Shown piece by piece: positions 45,349 through 54,385 of a DNA stretch of 64,000 nucleotides. Position 1 is the first letter of the stretch. Each line of letters begins with the position of its first letter. The translations under genes were made by a program, and so were the position numbers. Source of the DNA: an uncultured Massilia sp. (GTDB taxonomy: Bacteria; Pseudomonadota; Gammaproteobacteria; Burkholderiales; Burkholderiaceae_D). Location: NCBI RefSeq assembly GCF_913773735.1, contig NZ_CAJYEB010000040.1, forward strand, positions 1-64,000. The letters are read 5' to 3'. Below the pieces are notes generated by a model. That model was not told the DNA's origin. It saw nothing but the letters and a program-made list of their open reading frames with translations, and ran no database searches.

Positions 45349-45518
45349 GGTATCCGTAGGGGCGCAGATGAGCATAGGAAACTGATCGTTCGATCATACC
45401 GGCTTTCGCCCGGGCCTTCAGCGCATGAACTAATCCGGCTCATCCGACTCCAACGCTTTGCTGGACAGTAGCGGGCCGCCGCACGGGCAGCCGCTGGCGA
45501 ACACGCGAGGAGGAAGCC

Positions 45519-47202
45519 GTGAACGATGCCCCGGTCGTACTCGGAATCAATCGATCCCAGGACGCCGCCGCCTGCCTCATGCAGGGCGGCCGGGTGCTGT
45601 GGGCGATCCGCAAGGAACGCCTCGTGCGCCACGGGCAGGCGCGCGGCGGGCCTGGCGATGTCCGCGACGTCTACGGCCCGCGCCTGCCCTGGCCCGCGCG
45701 TCCGGTGGACGTCGTGGTCGAATGCGTCGCGCCGGACGACGAGGCGCACGATCCGGCCCCGTACCGGGACGAGCTGGCCGCCGCGCTGCGGCTGGCCCCC
45801 GCCTGCCGGCATGCGCGCATCTCGCAGCACCTGGCCCACGTCCACGGCGCCTTCCACCCGTCCCCGCTGCGCGACGCCGCGGTGCTGGTCACGGGCCCGG
45901 GCAGCCCGGCGGCGCGCCTCGCCGACCACTGGAGCGGCGCCGCCTGGGTGCCGGGCACCTGGATCGAAGTGGCCTCGTGCTACCGCGCCGACCGCGAACG
46001 CGTGCACTGCATCGGCAAGCAGCTGTGGGACGGCGACGCCGCCCACGCGGCCGGCCTGGGCATGTTCCACACCCTGCTCGCCGGCATTGCGCCCGCCGGC
46101 GCGGACCGCACGGCGTGCGCACCGGCGCGCCGCGGCGATCCCGACGCGCCCGGCCTGCCGCCGCTGGACGTGGACGCCGGCCAGGTACGCATCCCGCCCG
46201 CCTGGATCGACGCCCTGGGCGACGGCGGGCGCCGGCGCGACGGCCGGCCCGGCGCGGCGCCCGGCCACGCCGCCGCTGCCGCTGCCGACCTGGCGGCGGC
46301 CGGGCCGGCGCGCCTTCGAGGAGGCGCTGCTCGCGGTGGCGCGCTGGCTGCATGCCGAAACCGGCCTGGGCAGCCTGTGCCTCGCGGGCGACGCGGCCCT
46401 GGACGGCCTGGCCAACGCCCGCCTGCTGCGCGAGACGCCGTTTCGCAACGTGTTCGTGCCGCCGGCCCCGGACCGTGCCGGCATGGCGCTCGGCTGCGCG
46501 CTGTACGGCCTGACGGCGCTGGCCGGGCAGCGCGACACCTGGCGCTGGACCCGCGACGACCTCGGCCCGGCGCAGGCGCCCCAGCACGTCGCCGCGGCGC
46601 TGGCCGGACACGCCGACCTGCGCATCGAACGGCTGCCCGACGCGGCATCCCTGTGCGCGCGCATGCTCGCGCTGCTGTGCAGCGGCCGGGTGCTCGGCCT
46701 GTTCCAGGGCAGCAGCGAGTTCGGCCCGCGCGGGCTGGGCCAGCGCAGCATCCTGGCCGACGCGCGCGGCGCCGGCATGCATGGCTGGATCCGGGCCGGC
46801 ACCGGGCAGCCCGCGGGGTCCGCGCCGCCGGCATGCATGGTGCTCGAAGAGCGCGCCGCGGCCTGGTTCGACCTGCCCGGCGCCTCGCCCTTCCGCCAGT
46901 ACGCGGCGCCGCTGCGTCCCGCGCAGGCCGCGCGGGTACCGGCCATCGCCGATGCCGGCGGCCTTGCCTGTGCGCAGACGGTCGGTCCGGAAGGCGACCC
47001 GTTGTTGCGCAGCCTGTTGCAGGGTGTCGAGGCACGCACCGGCGTGCCGGTCCTGCTCGCCGCCGACCTCGCCGGCCGCGACGAACCGCTCGCCGAGACC
47101 CCGGCCGAGGCCGTGGCGCTGTTCCAGCGCACGCCGCTGCATGCGCTGGCCATGCCGCCCTTCCTCGTCACCAAGCGCGTCGAGCCGGCGCTGCCGCCGT
47201 GA
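45519..47202 (+). pseudogene. Carbamoyltransferase with a frameshift
   Basis: A carbamoyltransferase (NodU/CmcH family, which carbamoylates sugars or antibiotics from carbamoyl phosphate) read in two frames. The first part starts at GTG 45519 after AGGAGGAAGCC with VVLGINRSQDAAACLM, the family N-terminus, and holds to about base 46230. The second part, one base out of step, continues from about 46265 (PPLPLPTWRRPGRRAFEEALL) to the stop at 47202. It contains LCLAGDAALDGLANARLL, LGLFQGSSEFGPRGLGQRSILAD and the C-terminal CTP-binding-like segment. One extra base in this very GC-rich run explains the break. This may be a true mutation or a sequencing error; no frameshift signal is obvious. Confidence 0.75.
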
Positions 47203-47339
47203 TCCCGTCCGACCGGCTGCCGGCCCTGCCAGCCATGCCGGCAATGCCGCCTGCGCGGGAGTGGCACCAACCGCGCATCGAACGCCATCGCATCGAACGC
47301 CGCCGCATCGAACGAGAACCAGACCGGAAGGAACCGACC

Positions 47340-48392
47340 GTGTACCGCCGACCGCTGCTGCAACGCCTCGACCTGCCCTCGGTCGTCGTGTTCCGGGCGC
47401 GCCACCTGGGCGACATGCTGTGCGCCGTGCCCGCCCTGCGCGCCCTGCGCGCCGCCCTGCCGCGCACGCACATCGCGCTCGTCGGACTGCCCTGGGCACA
47501 GCAGTTCGCGGACCGCTTCGCCCACTACGTGGACGAATTCATCCCCTTCCCCGGCCATCCGCTGCTGCCCGGGCAGGCGGTGCGCCAGGACGGCCTGGCG
47601 CGCTTCTACCACGGCCTGTGCGCGCGCGGCTTCGCGCTGGCGATCCAGCTGCACGGCAGCGGCGACGCCAGCAACGAGATCGTCAGCGGCTTCGGCGCGC
47701 GCGCCATGGCGGGCTTCTGCCGCGGCGCTGCCGTCGCACGCGAGCACATGGTGCTGTTTCCGTATTCCGACGTCGGCGCCGAGCCGGAACGGCTGCAGCG
47801 CCTGATGCAGCAGCTGGGCGCCTCGCAGGCGGGAAGCGCGCTGGAATTCCCGCTGTCGCGCCAGGACGACGAGGCATTGCGCGACAGCGGCGTCGGCGCC
47901 GGCCTCGCGCCCGGGTCCTACCTGTGCATCCATCCGGGCGCGCGCCGGCGCGACGCCTGCTGGCCGCCGCAACGCTTCGCCGAGGTCGGCGACCGCCTGG
48001 CCGCCGAGTTCGGCCTGCAGGTCGTGCTGACCGGCGCGGCCGACGAAGCGGACCTGACCGCCGCGGTGGCCGCGCACATGCGCCACGCGGCGATCGATGC
48101 GGCCGGTGCGCTCCCGCTCGGCGCGATGGCGGCGCTGCTGCGCGACGCGCGCCTGCTGCTGTGCAACGACACGGGCGTCTCGCACATCGCGGCGGGATTG
48201 CAGCTCAGGAGCGTGGTGGTGTTCCGCCAGCCCGACATCGCGCGCTGGGCGCCGCTCGACCGCCTGCTGCATCGCTGCATCTGGGACCCGGACGCGGAGC
48301 GCGCCAGGGTGGTGCTGCAGCATGCGCGCGCGCTGCTGTCGGACACGTCGCCGGGCCGGCAGCGCAGCGTCGGCATATGGCCCTACTGGTGA
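47340..48392 (+). CDS. Glycosyltransferase family 9 (heptosyltransferase-like)
   Basis: A 350-residue GT9 enzyme, related to the ADP-heptose:LPS transferases. GTG at 47340 follows GGAAGGA with seven bases spacing. The first domain has SVVVFRARHLGDMLCAVPALRALRAALP, and the second has LCIHPGARRRDACWPPQRFAEVGDRL and LLCNDTGVSHIAAGLQLRSVVVF, the expected donor-binding motifs. It lies 137 bases after the carbamoyltransferase in the same direction. The two probably belong to a small sugar-modification pair. The short repeat CGCATCGAACGC lies between them. Confidence 0.87.
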   Translation: MYRRPLLQRLDLPSVVVFRARHLGDMLCAVPALRALRAALPRTHIALVGLPWAQQFADRFAHYVDEFIPFPGHPLLPGQAVRQDGLARFYHGLCARGFALAIQLHGSGDASNEIVSGFGARAMAGFCRGAAVAREHMVLFPYSDVGAEPERLQRLMQQLGASQAGSALEFPLSRQDDEALRDSGVGAGLAPGSYLCIHPGARRRDACWPPQRFAEVGDRLAAEFGLQVVLTGAADEADLTAAVAAHMRHAAIDAAGALPLGAMAALLRDARLLLCNDTGVSHIAAGLQLRSVVVFRQPDIARWAPLDRLLHRCIWDPDAERARVVLQHARALLSDTSPGRQRSVGIWPYW

Positions 48393-48416
48393 ATGCCGTG
48401 CCGGCGCCGGGCGGCC

Positions 48417-50048
48417 TCAGGCCAGGGTCAGCGCCTGCGCTTGCGTCTGCGTTTGCGCCCGCATCTGCGCCTGCATCTGTGCCTGCGCCAGGCGGAACAC
48501 GCCGGTCATCTGCGCCAGGGCGGCGGCGCGCGCTTCCAGCGACTGCGAAGCGCCGGCCGCCTCCTCGACCATGGCCGCGTTCTGCTGCGTCACCTGGTCG
48601 ATCTGGCCGATCGCATCGTGCAGCAGCTCGATGCCGATGCGCTGCTCCTGGCTCGCCGCCGTGATCTCGCCCACGATGTCGGCCACCCGGCGGATGCCCG
48701 CGACCACGTCGCGCATCGTCGCGCCGGCCTGTTCGACCTGGCGGTTGCCGTCGCCGATCTTCTCGACCGAGTCGGCAATCAGCGCCTTGATTTCCTTCGC
48801 GGCGGCGGCCGAACGCTGCGCCAGCGTGCGCACCTCGCTCGCCACCACGGCGAAGCCGCGGCCCTGCTCGCCCGCGCGCGCCGCCTCGACGGCGGCGTTC
48901 AGCGCCAGGATATTGGTCTGGAACGCGATGCCGTCGATGACCGCGATGATGTCGACGATCTTGCCGGCCGACGCGTTGATGTTCCCCATCGTGTGCACCA
49001 CGTCGGCCACCGCCGCGCCGCCCCGGGTCGCGACTTCCGACGCCGTGGCCGCCAGCGCGTTGGCCTGGCGCGCATTGTCGGCGTTCTGGCGCACGGTGGC
49101 GCTGAGCTGCTCGACCGCGGCCGCCGTTTCTTCCAGCGTGCCGGCCTGCTGCTCGGTGCGCACGGACAGCTCGGCATTGCCGGCGCTGATCTCGGCCGAC
49201 GCGCCGGCGATCGCATCGGCGCCGGTACGCACTTCGCCGACGATGCGGGCGAGGCCGGCATTCATCTCGCGCAGCGCTCCCAGCAGCTGGCCGAATTCGT
49301 TGCGCGATTCCGGCCGGATGTCGCAGCTCAGGTCACCCTGCGCGACACGGCGGGCCACGTCCACCGCTTGCTCGAGCGGTCGCAGGATGGTGCGCACCAG
49401 GAACACGGCGGCGCCCAGGCCGACCAGGCAACCGGCCGCGATGATCAAGCCCATCAGGATATTACGGTTGCGGAATTCCTCATGGATCAGCGTGGCGTTG
49501 GCGTCGCTGCGCTCCACCAGGAACGCCTGCAGCGCCTCGTAGGCCGGCTGCGCCTTCTTGTAGCCCGGGTTGACCTGCCGGATCAGGATCCGCTCCGCTT
49601 CGCCCCACTGCCCGGCTTCGAGCGCCCTGGTGGCGGCCGCGATGTGGGCGACGCCCAGCCCGTCGCTCTGCGTGTACCACGCCCGCACCAGCGCCTTCGC
49701 CTCCTCGGTACGCAGGGAAGCGTCGAATTCGTCGCGCTCGCGTTCCAGCGCGCGGGTATTTTCCGCGATGGCCTGGTAATGCACCGACAAGGGGTGGTCG
49801 TGCATGGTGGCGTATTCGGTCGCCGGATTGTGCTGCAGGGCCTGCAGCAATTGGCTGCGGTTGGTTTCCATGCGCAGCATCAGGTTGCCGATCATGGTGC
49901 GCTGCTGCGCGTCGCGCAGGACCGACGTCTCCAGGGTGGCCACGGCCTTGCTGGTGGCGAAGTACCCCATGGCGCCGACGGTCAGCACCACGGCGATGAG
50001 CACGGCGATGACGGCCGCGATGAGATATTTGATGCTCAGGTGTCGCAT
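48417..50048 (-). CDS. Methyl-accepting chemotaxis protein
   Basis: A 543-residue chemoreceptor. An N-terminal membrane helix ([28 protein letters not shown]), a periplasmic four-helix-bundle domain (~35-185), a second membrane helix ([22 protein letters not shown]), a HAMP domain ([22 protein letters not shown]) and the signalling domain with its hairpin tip [12 protein letters not shown]... and the strictly conserved [42 protein letters not shown]. The C-terminus is a Gln/Ala/Met/Thr repeat ([18 protein letters not shown]) without a CheR-type pentapeptide. The ligand is unknown. Confidence 0.93.
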   Translation of the reverse strand: MRHLSIKYLIAAVIAVLIAVVLTVGAMGYFATSKAVATLETSVLRDAQQRTMIGNLMLRMETNRSQLLQALQHNPATEYATMHDHPLSVHYQAIAENTRALERERDEFDASLRTEEAKALVRAWYTQSDGLGVAHIAAATRALEAGQWGEAERILIRQVNPGYKKAQPAYEALQAFLVERSDANATLIHEEFRNRNILMGLIIAAGCLVGLGAAVFLVRTILRPLEQAVDVARRVAQGDLSCDIRPESRNEFGQLLGALREMNAGLARIVGEVRTGADAIAGASAEISAGNAELSVRTEQQAGTLEETAAAVEQLSATVRQNADNARQANALAATASEVATRGGAAVADVVHTMGNINASAGKIVDIIAVIDGIAFQTNILALNAAVEAARAGEQGRGFAVVASEVRTLAQRSAAAAKEIKALIADSVEKIGDGNRQVEQAGATMRDVVAGIRRVADIVGEITAASQEQRIGIELLHDAIGQIDQVTQQNAAMVEEAAGASQSLEARAAALAQMTGVFRLAQAQMQAQMRAQTQTQAQALTLA

Positions 50049-50120
50049 GTGATTGCACTGTCTGTAAAGGGTCGGCGCGGAAGGAATACGGTCGGAGAGG
50101 CGCCTGGCTCAAAACCGTCA

Positions 50121-50154
50121 TTTCTTTTCATTAATATCTATTATTGAAAAGAAA
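50121..50154. promoter_or_regulatory. AT-rich inverted repeat between chemoreceptor and AraC genes
   Basis: TTTCTTTTCA and TGAAAAGAAA form perfect 10-base arms around 14 AT-rich bases. It is the most AT-rich spot of the region and lies between divergently transcribed genes (MCP starts at 50048, AraC gene at 50244). It could be an operator for the AraC-type regulator or a bent promoter element. Confidence 0.45.
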
Positions 50155-50243
50155 TAATCGTTGTATTATCGCCAGAATCGTCAATTCTTGCTGTACAGAC
50201 ACTTTGCAGATCGTCCAGAATAACTGACTTTTTCTCTTTTCAG

Positions 50244-51092
50244 ATGTTCCTCATGGACAAACTTTCAACCTTGCTGGGCCGCGTCGCCTTTCACGCGCGC
50301 GTCTTCTTCCATGGGGACTTCTGTGGCGCCAACCGGTTCGGGCCGGACGGCACGAGCGGCCACCTGCACCTGGTCCGCCAGGGGCCGGTCGAGTTCGTCC
50401 ACGAGCAGGCGCCGCCGTTGCGCATCGAGGAGCCGGCGCTGGTGTTCTATCCGCGCGGCACCCGTCACGCATTGCGCGTGCCGGAGGGCGCCACCGCCAC
50501 GCTGCTGTGCGCGGAAATCGCGTACCAGGGCGGCTGCGTCCATCCGGTCGCGCGCGTGCTGCCCGACTGCATGGCGATCCCGCTGCGCGAGCTGGCGTCG
50601 ATGCGGCACACGCTCGACGTGCTGTTCGCCGAGGCCGAGGCGCGCGCGCACGGCTGCGACGTGATCCTCGACCGCCTGTGCGACGTCCTGATGATCCAGG
50701 TGCTGCGCCACGAGTTCGCGCGCGGCAACCTCGACATCGGCATCCTGGCCGGCCTGGTCGACCGCCAGCTGGCGCCGATCCTGGACGCCATGCACACACG
50801 GCCGCACGAAGCCTGGAAGCTGCAATCGCTGGCGCAGCTGGCGTGCATGTCGCGCGCCGGCTTCGTGGAGCATTTCCGCAACGTGGTCGGCATGCCGCCG
50901 ATGGAATACCTGACGCGCTGGCGCATCGGCGTGGCCTGCAGGCTGCTGCGCGACGGCCTGTCGGTCAAGGCCGTCAGCGCCCAGGCCGGCTACACGAGCC
51001 CGCCCGCGTTCACGCGCGCCTTTACCGGACACGTGGGCATGTCGCCGCGCCAGTGGCTGCGCGAGCGCGCGGCCTTCGCGGCGGGCGACTGA
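50244..51092 (+). CDS. AraC-family transcriptional regulator
   Basis: A 282-residue regulator with an N-terminal cupin sensor (~1-160, GHLHLVRQGPVEFVHEQAPPLRIEEPALVFYPRGTRHALRV) and a C-terminal double helix-turn-helix (~180-280, KLQSLAQLACMSRAGFVEHFRNVVGMPPMEYLTRWRIGVACRLL... VSAQAGYTSPPAFTRAFTGHVGMSPRQWL). The cupin_6 type is often linked to control of neighbouring transport or reductase genes. There is no good ribosome site before either ATG (50244 or 50253). A possible target is the MCP gene. Confidence 0.9.
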   Translation: MFLMDKLSTLLGRVAFHARVFFHGDFCGANRFGPDGTSGHLHLVRQGPVEFVHEQAPPLRIEEPALVFYPRGTRHALRVPEGATATLLCAEIAYQGGCVHPVARVLPDCMAIPLRELASMRHTLDVLFAEAEARAHGCDVILDRLCDVLMIQVLRHEFARGNLDIGILAGLVDRQLAPILDAMHTRPHEAWKLQSLAQLACMSRAGFVEHFRNVVGMPPMEYLTRWRIGVACRLLRDGLSVKAVSAQAGYTSPPAFTRAFTGHVGMSPRQWLRERAAFAAGD

Positions 51093-51102
51093 ACAAAAGC
51101 GC

Positions 51103-51267
51103 GGCGCGATCCACCTGCAGAACGTGAACGGCTGGCACAGCCGCTTCAAGACCTGGCTGCTGCGCTTTCGCGGCGTGGCCAGCCGCTACCTGCTCGACTA
51201 CTCGGGCTGGCAGCGGATACTGGACGACAAACGGCCGACCACACCGGCACTGCTGCTGCGCGCAGCG
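51103..51267 (+). pseudogene. Truncated IS1595-family transposase C-terminus
   Basis: Read from 51103, the frame gives IHLQNVNGWHSRFKTWLLRF, then RGVASRYLLDYSGWQ, and PALLLRAAV, which matches the C-terminal ~55 residues of IS1595/ISXO2-type transposases. The catalytic DDE part and start are missing, and no terminal inverted repeats were found. The stub begins 11 bases after the AraC stop and marks an old insertion-deletion event here. Confidence 0.75.
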
Positions 51268-51329
51268 GTCCCGTTCGGCAAGCGGCCGGACGGCGGCACC
51301 CCTCATTCACTACCGCGAACAGCGCCAAC

Positions 51330-51358
51330 AAAAAAAAGGCGGCGCCACCGGCGCCGCC
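51330..51358 (-). terminator. Intrinsic terminator of the MFS gene
   Basis: On the minus strand, arms GGCGGCGCC / GGCGCCGCC with a three-base loop are followed by eight Ts. It lies 23 bases after the MFS stop. Confidence 0.88.
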
Positions 51359-51381
51359 CGACAAGGAAGAACGGAAACGAC

Positions 51382-52548
51382 TTACTTGAGCATCGTCGAC
51401 CGGCCGGCCACGACGGCGATCAGCAGCGCCAGGCCGCCCACGTAGGCGATGGCGATCTGCATGCCCAGGCCCTGGGCGATGGCGCCCAGCACCGGCGGCC
51501 CCATCAGGCTGCCGCTGTAGGCCATGCTGGCCACGCCCGCCAGCGCCGCCGGGCCTTGCGCGCCGGCCGCGCTGAACACGAACGGGAACACCAGCGACAG
51601 GCCCAGGCCGGCGACGGCAAAGCCGAACAGCGCGACATGGGCGTTCGGCGACAGCACGGCGAAGAACAGGCCGGCCGCACCCAGCATCGCACCGCTGGTC
51701 ACCAGGGGACGGGCGCCGTAGCGCACCTTCAGCTTGTCGCCCACCAGGCGGGCCAGCAGCATCATCACCGAGAAGGCCGACAGGGCCAGCGGCGCCAGGC
51801 CGTCCGACGCGCCGAAGTGTTCTTTCAGGAACACGCCGCTCCAGTCGGCGATGCTGCCTTCGGCCATCGACCCCAGGAAGCCGATCAGGCCCAGGAACAG
51901 CAGCGGACCGCGCGGCAGCGAGAACGCCTTCTTTTCGACGGTGGCGTGGCCCTCGTCCTCTTCCAGCATGGTATAGGCGGCATACAGCACGGCCGCCAGC
52001 GGCAGGGCCAGCATCAGGAAGTGGGTGGCCGGCAGGATGTGCAGGCTGGCCATCAGGCTGCCCAGCGTGGCGCCCGCCAGGCCGCCGGCGCAGCCGAGGC
52101 CGTGCAGCGTCGATAGTTCCGACTTGCCGGTGCGCTTTTCGCGGCTAGTGGCCGACGAGTTGATGGCGACGTCGAACGTGCTGGCGGTAATGCCCAGGCT
52201 CAGCACGGCCATCATCAGCAAGGGCACGGTCGGCGCCACGCCGATGGCCACCAGCACGCACAGCAGCGCCAGGCCCGACAGCAGCAGCGTCTTGCGCGCA
52301 CCGAAGGCGCCCATCATGCGCGACGAGATCGGGTACGACAGCACGGCGCCGAGGCCGCCGCACAGCAGCACCATCGACAGCGCCGAGTGCGAGACGTGCA
52401 CGCGTTCGGCCATCGCCGGGATGCGGCCGGCCCAGGACCCCATGATCACGCCGAACAACGCGAACAGGATCGGCAAGGCATACGGCTGGGCTTGCGACAG
52501 GGACAGGTTGCGCGACGCAGTGCTGGAAACGGGCACGGGATGTTGCAT
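51382..52548 (-). CDS. MFS transporter
   Basis: A 388-residue major-facilitator protein with twelve hydrophobic segments. The inner loop GAFGARKTLLLSGLAL is the family A-motif region, and GLGLSLVFPFVFSAAG and SMAYSGSLMGPPVLGAIAQ lie in the second half. The layout is like YbjJ/FucP-type sugar or drug carriers; the substrate is unknown. ATG at 52548 was chosen by comparison with typical N-termini; a weak ribosome site GAAGAG lies upstream. The upstream palindrome 52640-52665 may be its operator. Confidence 0.85.
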   Translation of the reverse strand: MQHPVPVSSTASRNLSLSQAQPYALPILFALFGVIMGSWAGRIPAMAERVHVSHSALSMVLLCGGLGAVLSYPISSRMMGAFGARKTLLLSGLALLCVLVAIGVAPTVPLLMMAVLSLGITASTFDVAINSSATSREKRTGKSELSTLHGLGCAGGLAGATLGSLMASLHILPATHFLMLALPLAAVLYAAYTMLEEDEGHATVEKKAFSLPRGPLLFLGLIGFLGSMAEGSIADWSGVFLKEHFGASDGLAPLALSAFSVMMLLARLVGDKLKVRYGARPLVTSGAMLGAAGLFFAVLSPNAHVALFGFAVAGLGLSLVFPFVFSAAGAQGPAALAGVASMAYSGSLMGPPVLGAIAQGLGMQIAIAYVGGLALLIAVVAGRSTMLK

Positions 52549-53187
52549 GGGGTGGGTATCTCTTCTCGATGTAGGGTTGGCAGTTCCCGCCGAGTCCTTC
52601 GGCCTGGTCATCGCTTGCCAACGGGGGGTCTGAAAGCACGACGCCAACCGTGTATGGTTGGCGTCAGGAAAGCTGATGGGAGGCAATTCTACGCATCTGG
52701 AGAATTTTTTGGTTTTCCACGCGGAAAAAAATTCCTACCGTTTGTAACCTTGCAGCGAAGCGTTGCAGATTGCCGACAACGTTTTCAAGATCGACTGAGC
52801 ATTTAGCGATTTCGCGTCATTAAGCACCTTTTTGGCGCATTTTTTGGCAAAAAAGACGCGTGATATCCGGCATTCACCGAACCGATGAAGGTTCGTGAAA
52901 ACACGTATCTGGAACCATTCCCGCCGTGAATATATCGCCCAAGGCCTGGCGCATGAGCCATCCACGACACAATCTCGAAAGAATATACGTTTCAACAATT
53001 ACCGATATATAGAAGAAACTTTATCGACAGGATGACAAGGTGCACGACCCGGCGCTGCGCGCCAGCCGTGGCAATCCAGGGCGTCCTGGCCCGTCCTGCC
53101 GGCCGGCCATGCGCACAAGAAAAAGGTTGACCGTGGAATCGTTACCATTCCAGAATGGCCGGCAGTGCCCGCACGGATTGGACAACG
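52549..53187. other. Intergenic region with an AT-rich part
   Basis: The 639 bases between the divergent MFS and DUF418 genes include a perfect inverted repeat (52640-52665) and a low-GC stretch (~52690-53030) unlike the rest of the window. The stretch has one minus-strand frame (52735-52998) without ribosome site or known motif. No gene is supported; the AT-rich part may be a remnant of transferred DNA. Confidence 0.55.
52640..52665. promoter_or_regulatory. Inverted repeat upstream of the MFS gene
   Basis: GACGCCAACC and GGTTGGCGTC are perfect 10-base arms around GTGTAT, 92 bases upstream of the MFS start. It is a candidate operator for an unlinked regulator. No promoter boxes could be assigned with confidence. 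Confidence 0.45.
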
Positions 53188-54378
53188 ATGACCTCTTCTT
53201 CCCGCCTCGACCTGGTCGACGCCCTGCGCGGCTTCGCCATCGTCTCGATCATGCTGTTGCATAACATCGAGCACTTCGACCTGTACTTCGCGCCGGAGGG
53301 CCTGGCGCCCTGGATGAAGACGCTGGACCAGGGCATCTGGACCGCGATGTTCGCCGTGTTCGGCGGCAAGTCCTACGCCATCTTCGCCCTGCTGTTCGGC
53401 GTCACCTTCCAGCTCCAGCACGACGGCCGCGCCGCGCGCGGCGAGGATTTCCGCGCGCGCTTCGCCTGGCGCATGCTGCTGCTGCTGGGGTTCGGCCTGG
53501 TGAACACGGCGTTCTACCAGGGCGACATCCTGTCGCTGTACGCGGTGCTGGGCCTGGCCCTGATCCCGGTGGCGCGCCTGCCCGACCGGATCGTATTCGG
53601 CATCGCCTGCCTGCTCACGCTACAGCCGGTCGCCTGGATCGAGGCGCTGGGCGCGCTTGGCCAGGCGCCGGCGAAGCTGCCCGACCCGGCATCCTGGGCC
53701 TATTTCGGCCGCGCCACCGAATACATGATGCATGGCTCGGTGCTCGACGTCTGGATCGGCAACCTCACCAACGGCAAGCAGGGCGTGCTGCTGTGGAGCT
53801 GGGAGATGGGGCGCATCCTGCAGATCCCGGCGCTGTTCATGTTCGGCATGCTGGCCGCGCGCGCCGGCCTGTTCGCGCGCTCCGACGCCAACCGCCGGCG
53901 CTGGCGCCGCATCTTCCTGGGCGCCCTGCTGGCGCTGGCCCCGCTGTGGTTCGTCCACGCCCACTTGGACCAGTGGATCGCCGTCGAGGCCGTGCGCCGC
54001 CCGCTGGCGGCCGTCACCGGGCCGCTGGCGAACCTCGCCGCCATGCTGCTGCTGGTGACCGGCTTCGCGGGGCTATACGCCCGCCGGGGGGGCGCGCGCG
54101 TGCTCGGCGTATTCCGGCCGCTGGGCCGCATGAGCCTGACCAGCTACATGATGCAGTCGCTGGTCGGCACCTTCCTCTACCACGGCTTCGGACTCGGCCT
54201 GTACCGCGTCACCGGCACCACGCACGCCCTCCTGATCGGCATCGCGCTGGCGCTGCTGCAGGGCCTGTTCAGCGCCTGGTGGCTGCGGCGCCACCGCCAG
54301 GGTCCGCTGGAAGCGCTGTGGCACCGTCTCACCTGGATCGGCGCCGCGCGCCTGCCGTCCTCCTCGCGCGCCGCCTGA
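53188..54378 (+). CDS. DUF418 membrane protein
   Basis: A 396-residue multi-pass membrane protein of the DUF418 (YeiB-like) family, of unknown function. RLDLVDALRGFAIVSIMLLHNIEHFDLYF is the conserved first helix, and the C-terminal DUF418 segment includes PLGRMSLTSYMMQSLVGTFLYHGFGLGLY and GPLEALWHRLTW. About ten hydrophobic helices are visible. ATG 53188 (GGATTGGACAACG upstream) was chosen over ATG 53155, which has no ribosome site. It converges on the LysR gene. Confidence 0.85.
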   Translation: MTSSSRLDLVDALRGFAIVSIMLLHNIEHFDLYFAPEGLAPWMKTLDQGIWTAMFAVFGGKSYAIFALLFGVTFQLQHDGRAARGEDFRARFAWRMLLLLGFGLVNTAFYQGDILSLYAVLGLALIPVARLPDRIVFGIACLLTLQPVAWIEALGALGQAPAKLPDPASWAYFGRATEYMMHGSVLDVWIGNLTNGKQGVLLWSWEMGRILQIPALFMFGMLAARAGLFARSDANRRRWRRIFLGALLALAPLWFVHAHLDQWIAVEAVRRPLAAVTGPLANLAAMLLLVTGFAGLYARRGGARVLGVFRPLGRMSLTSYMMQSLVGTFLYHGFGLGLYRVTGTTHALLIGIALALLQGLFSAWWLRRHRQGPLEALWHRLTWIGAARLPSSSRAA

Positions 54379-54385
54379 CGCGCCG

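Noticed and set aside
45519-48392. A single 957-codon open frame covering the carbamoyltransferase and the GT9 gene
   Set aside because: The middle of this frame (about 46235-47335) is translated out of frame with the carbamoyltransferase motifs, which continue one base over. It is an accidental read-through; the GT9 gene has its own GTG with ribosome site at 47340.
52735-52998. Minus-strand frame of 87 codons in the AT-rich gap
   Set aside because: No ribosome site, no homology recognised, Lys/Arg/Phe-rich composition as expected from AT-rich non-coding DNA. Kept only as part of the AT-rich patch.
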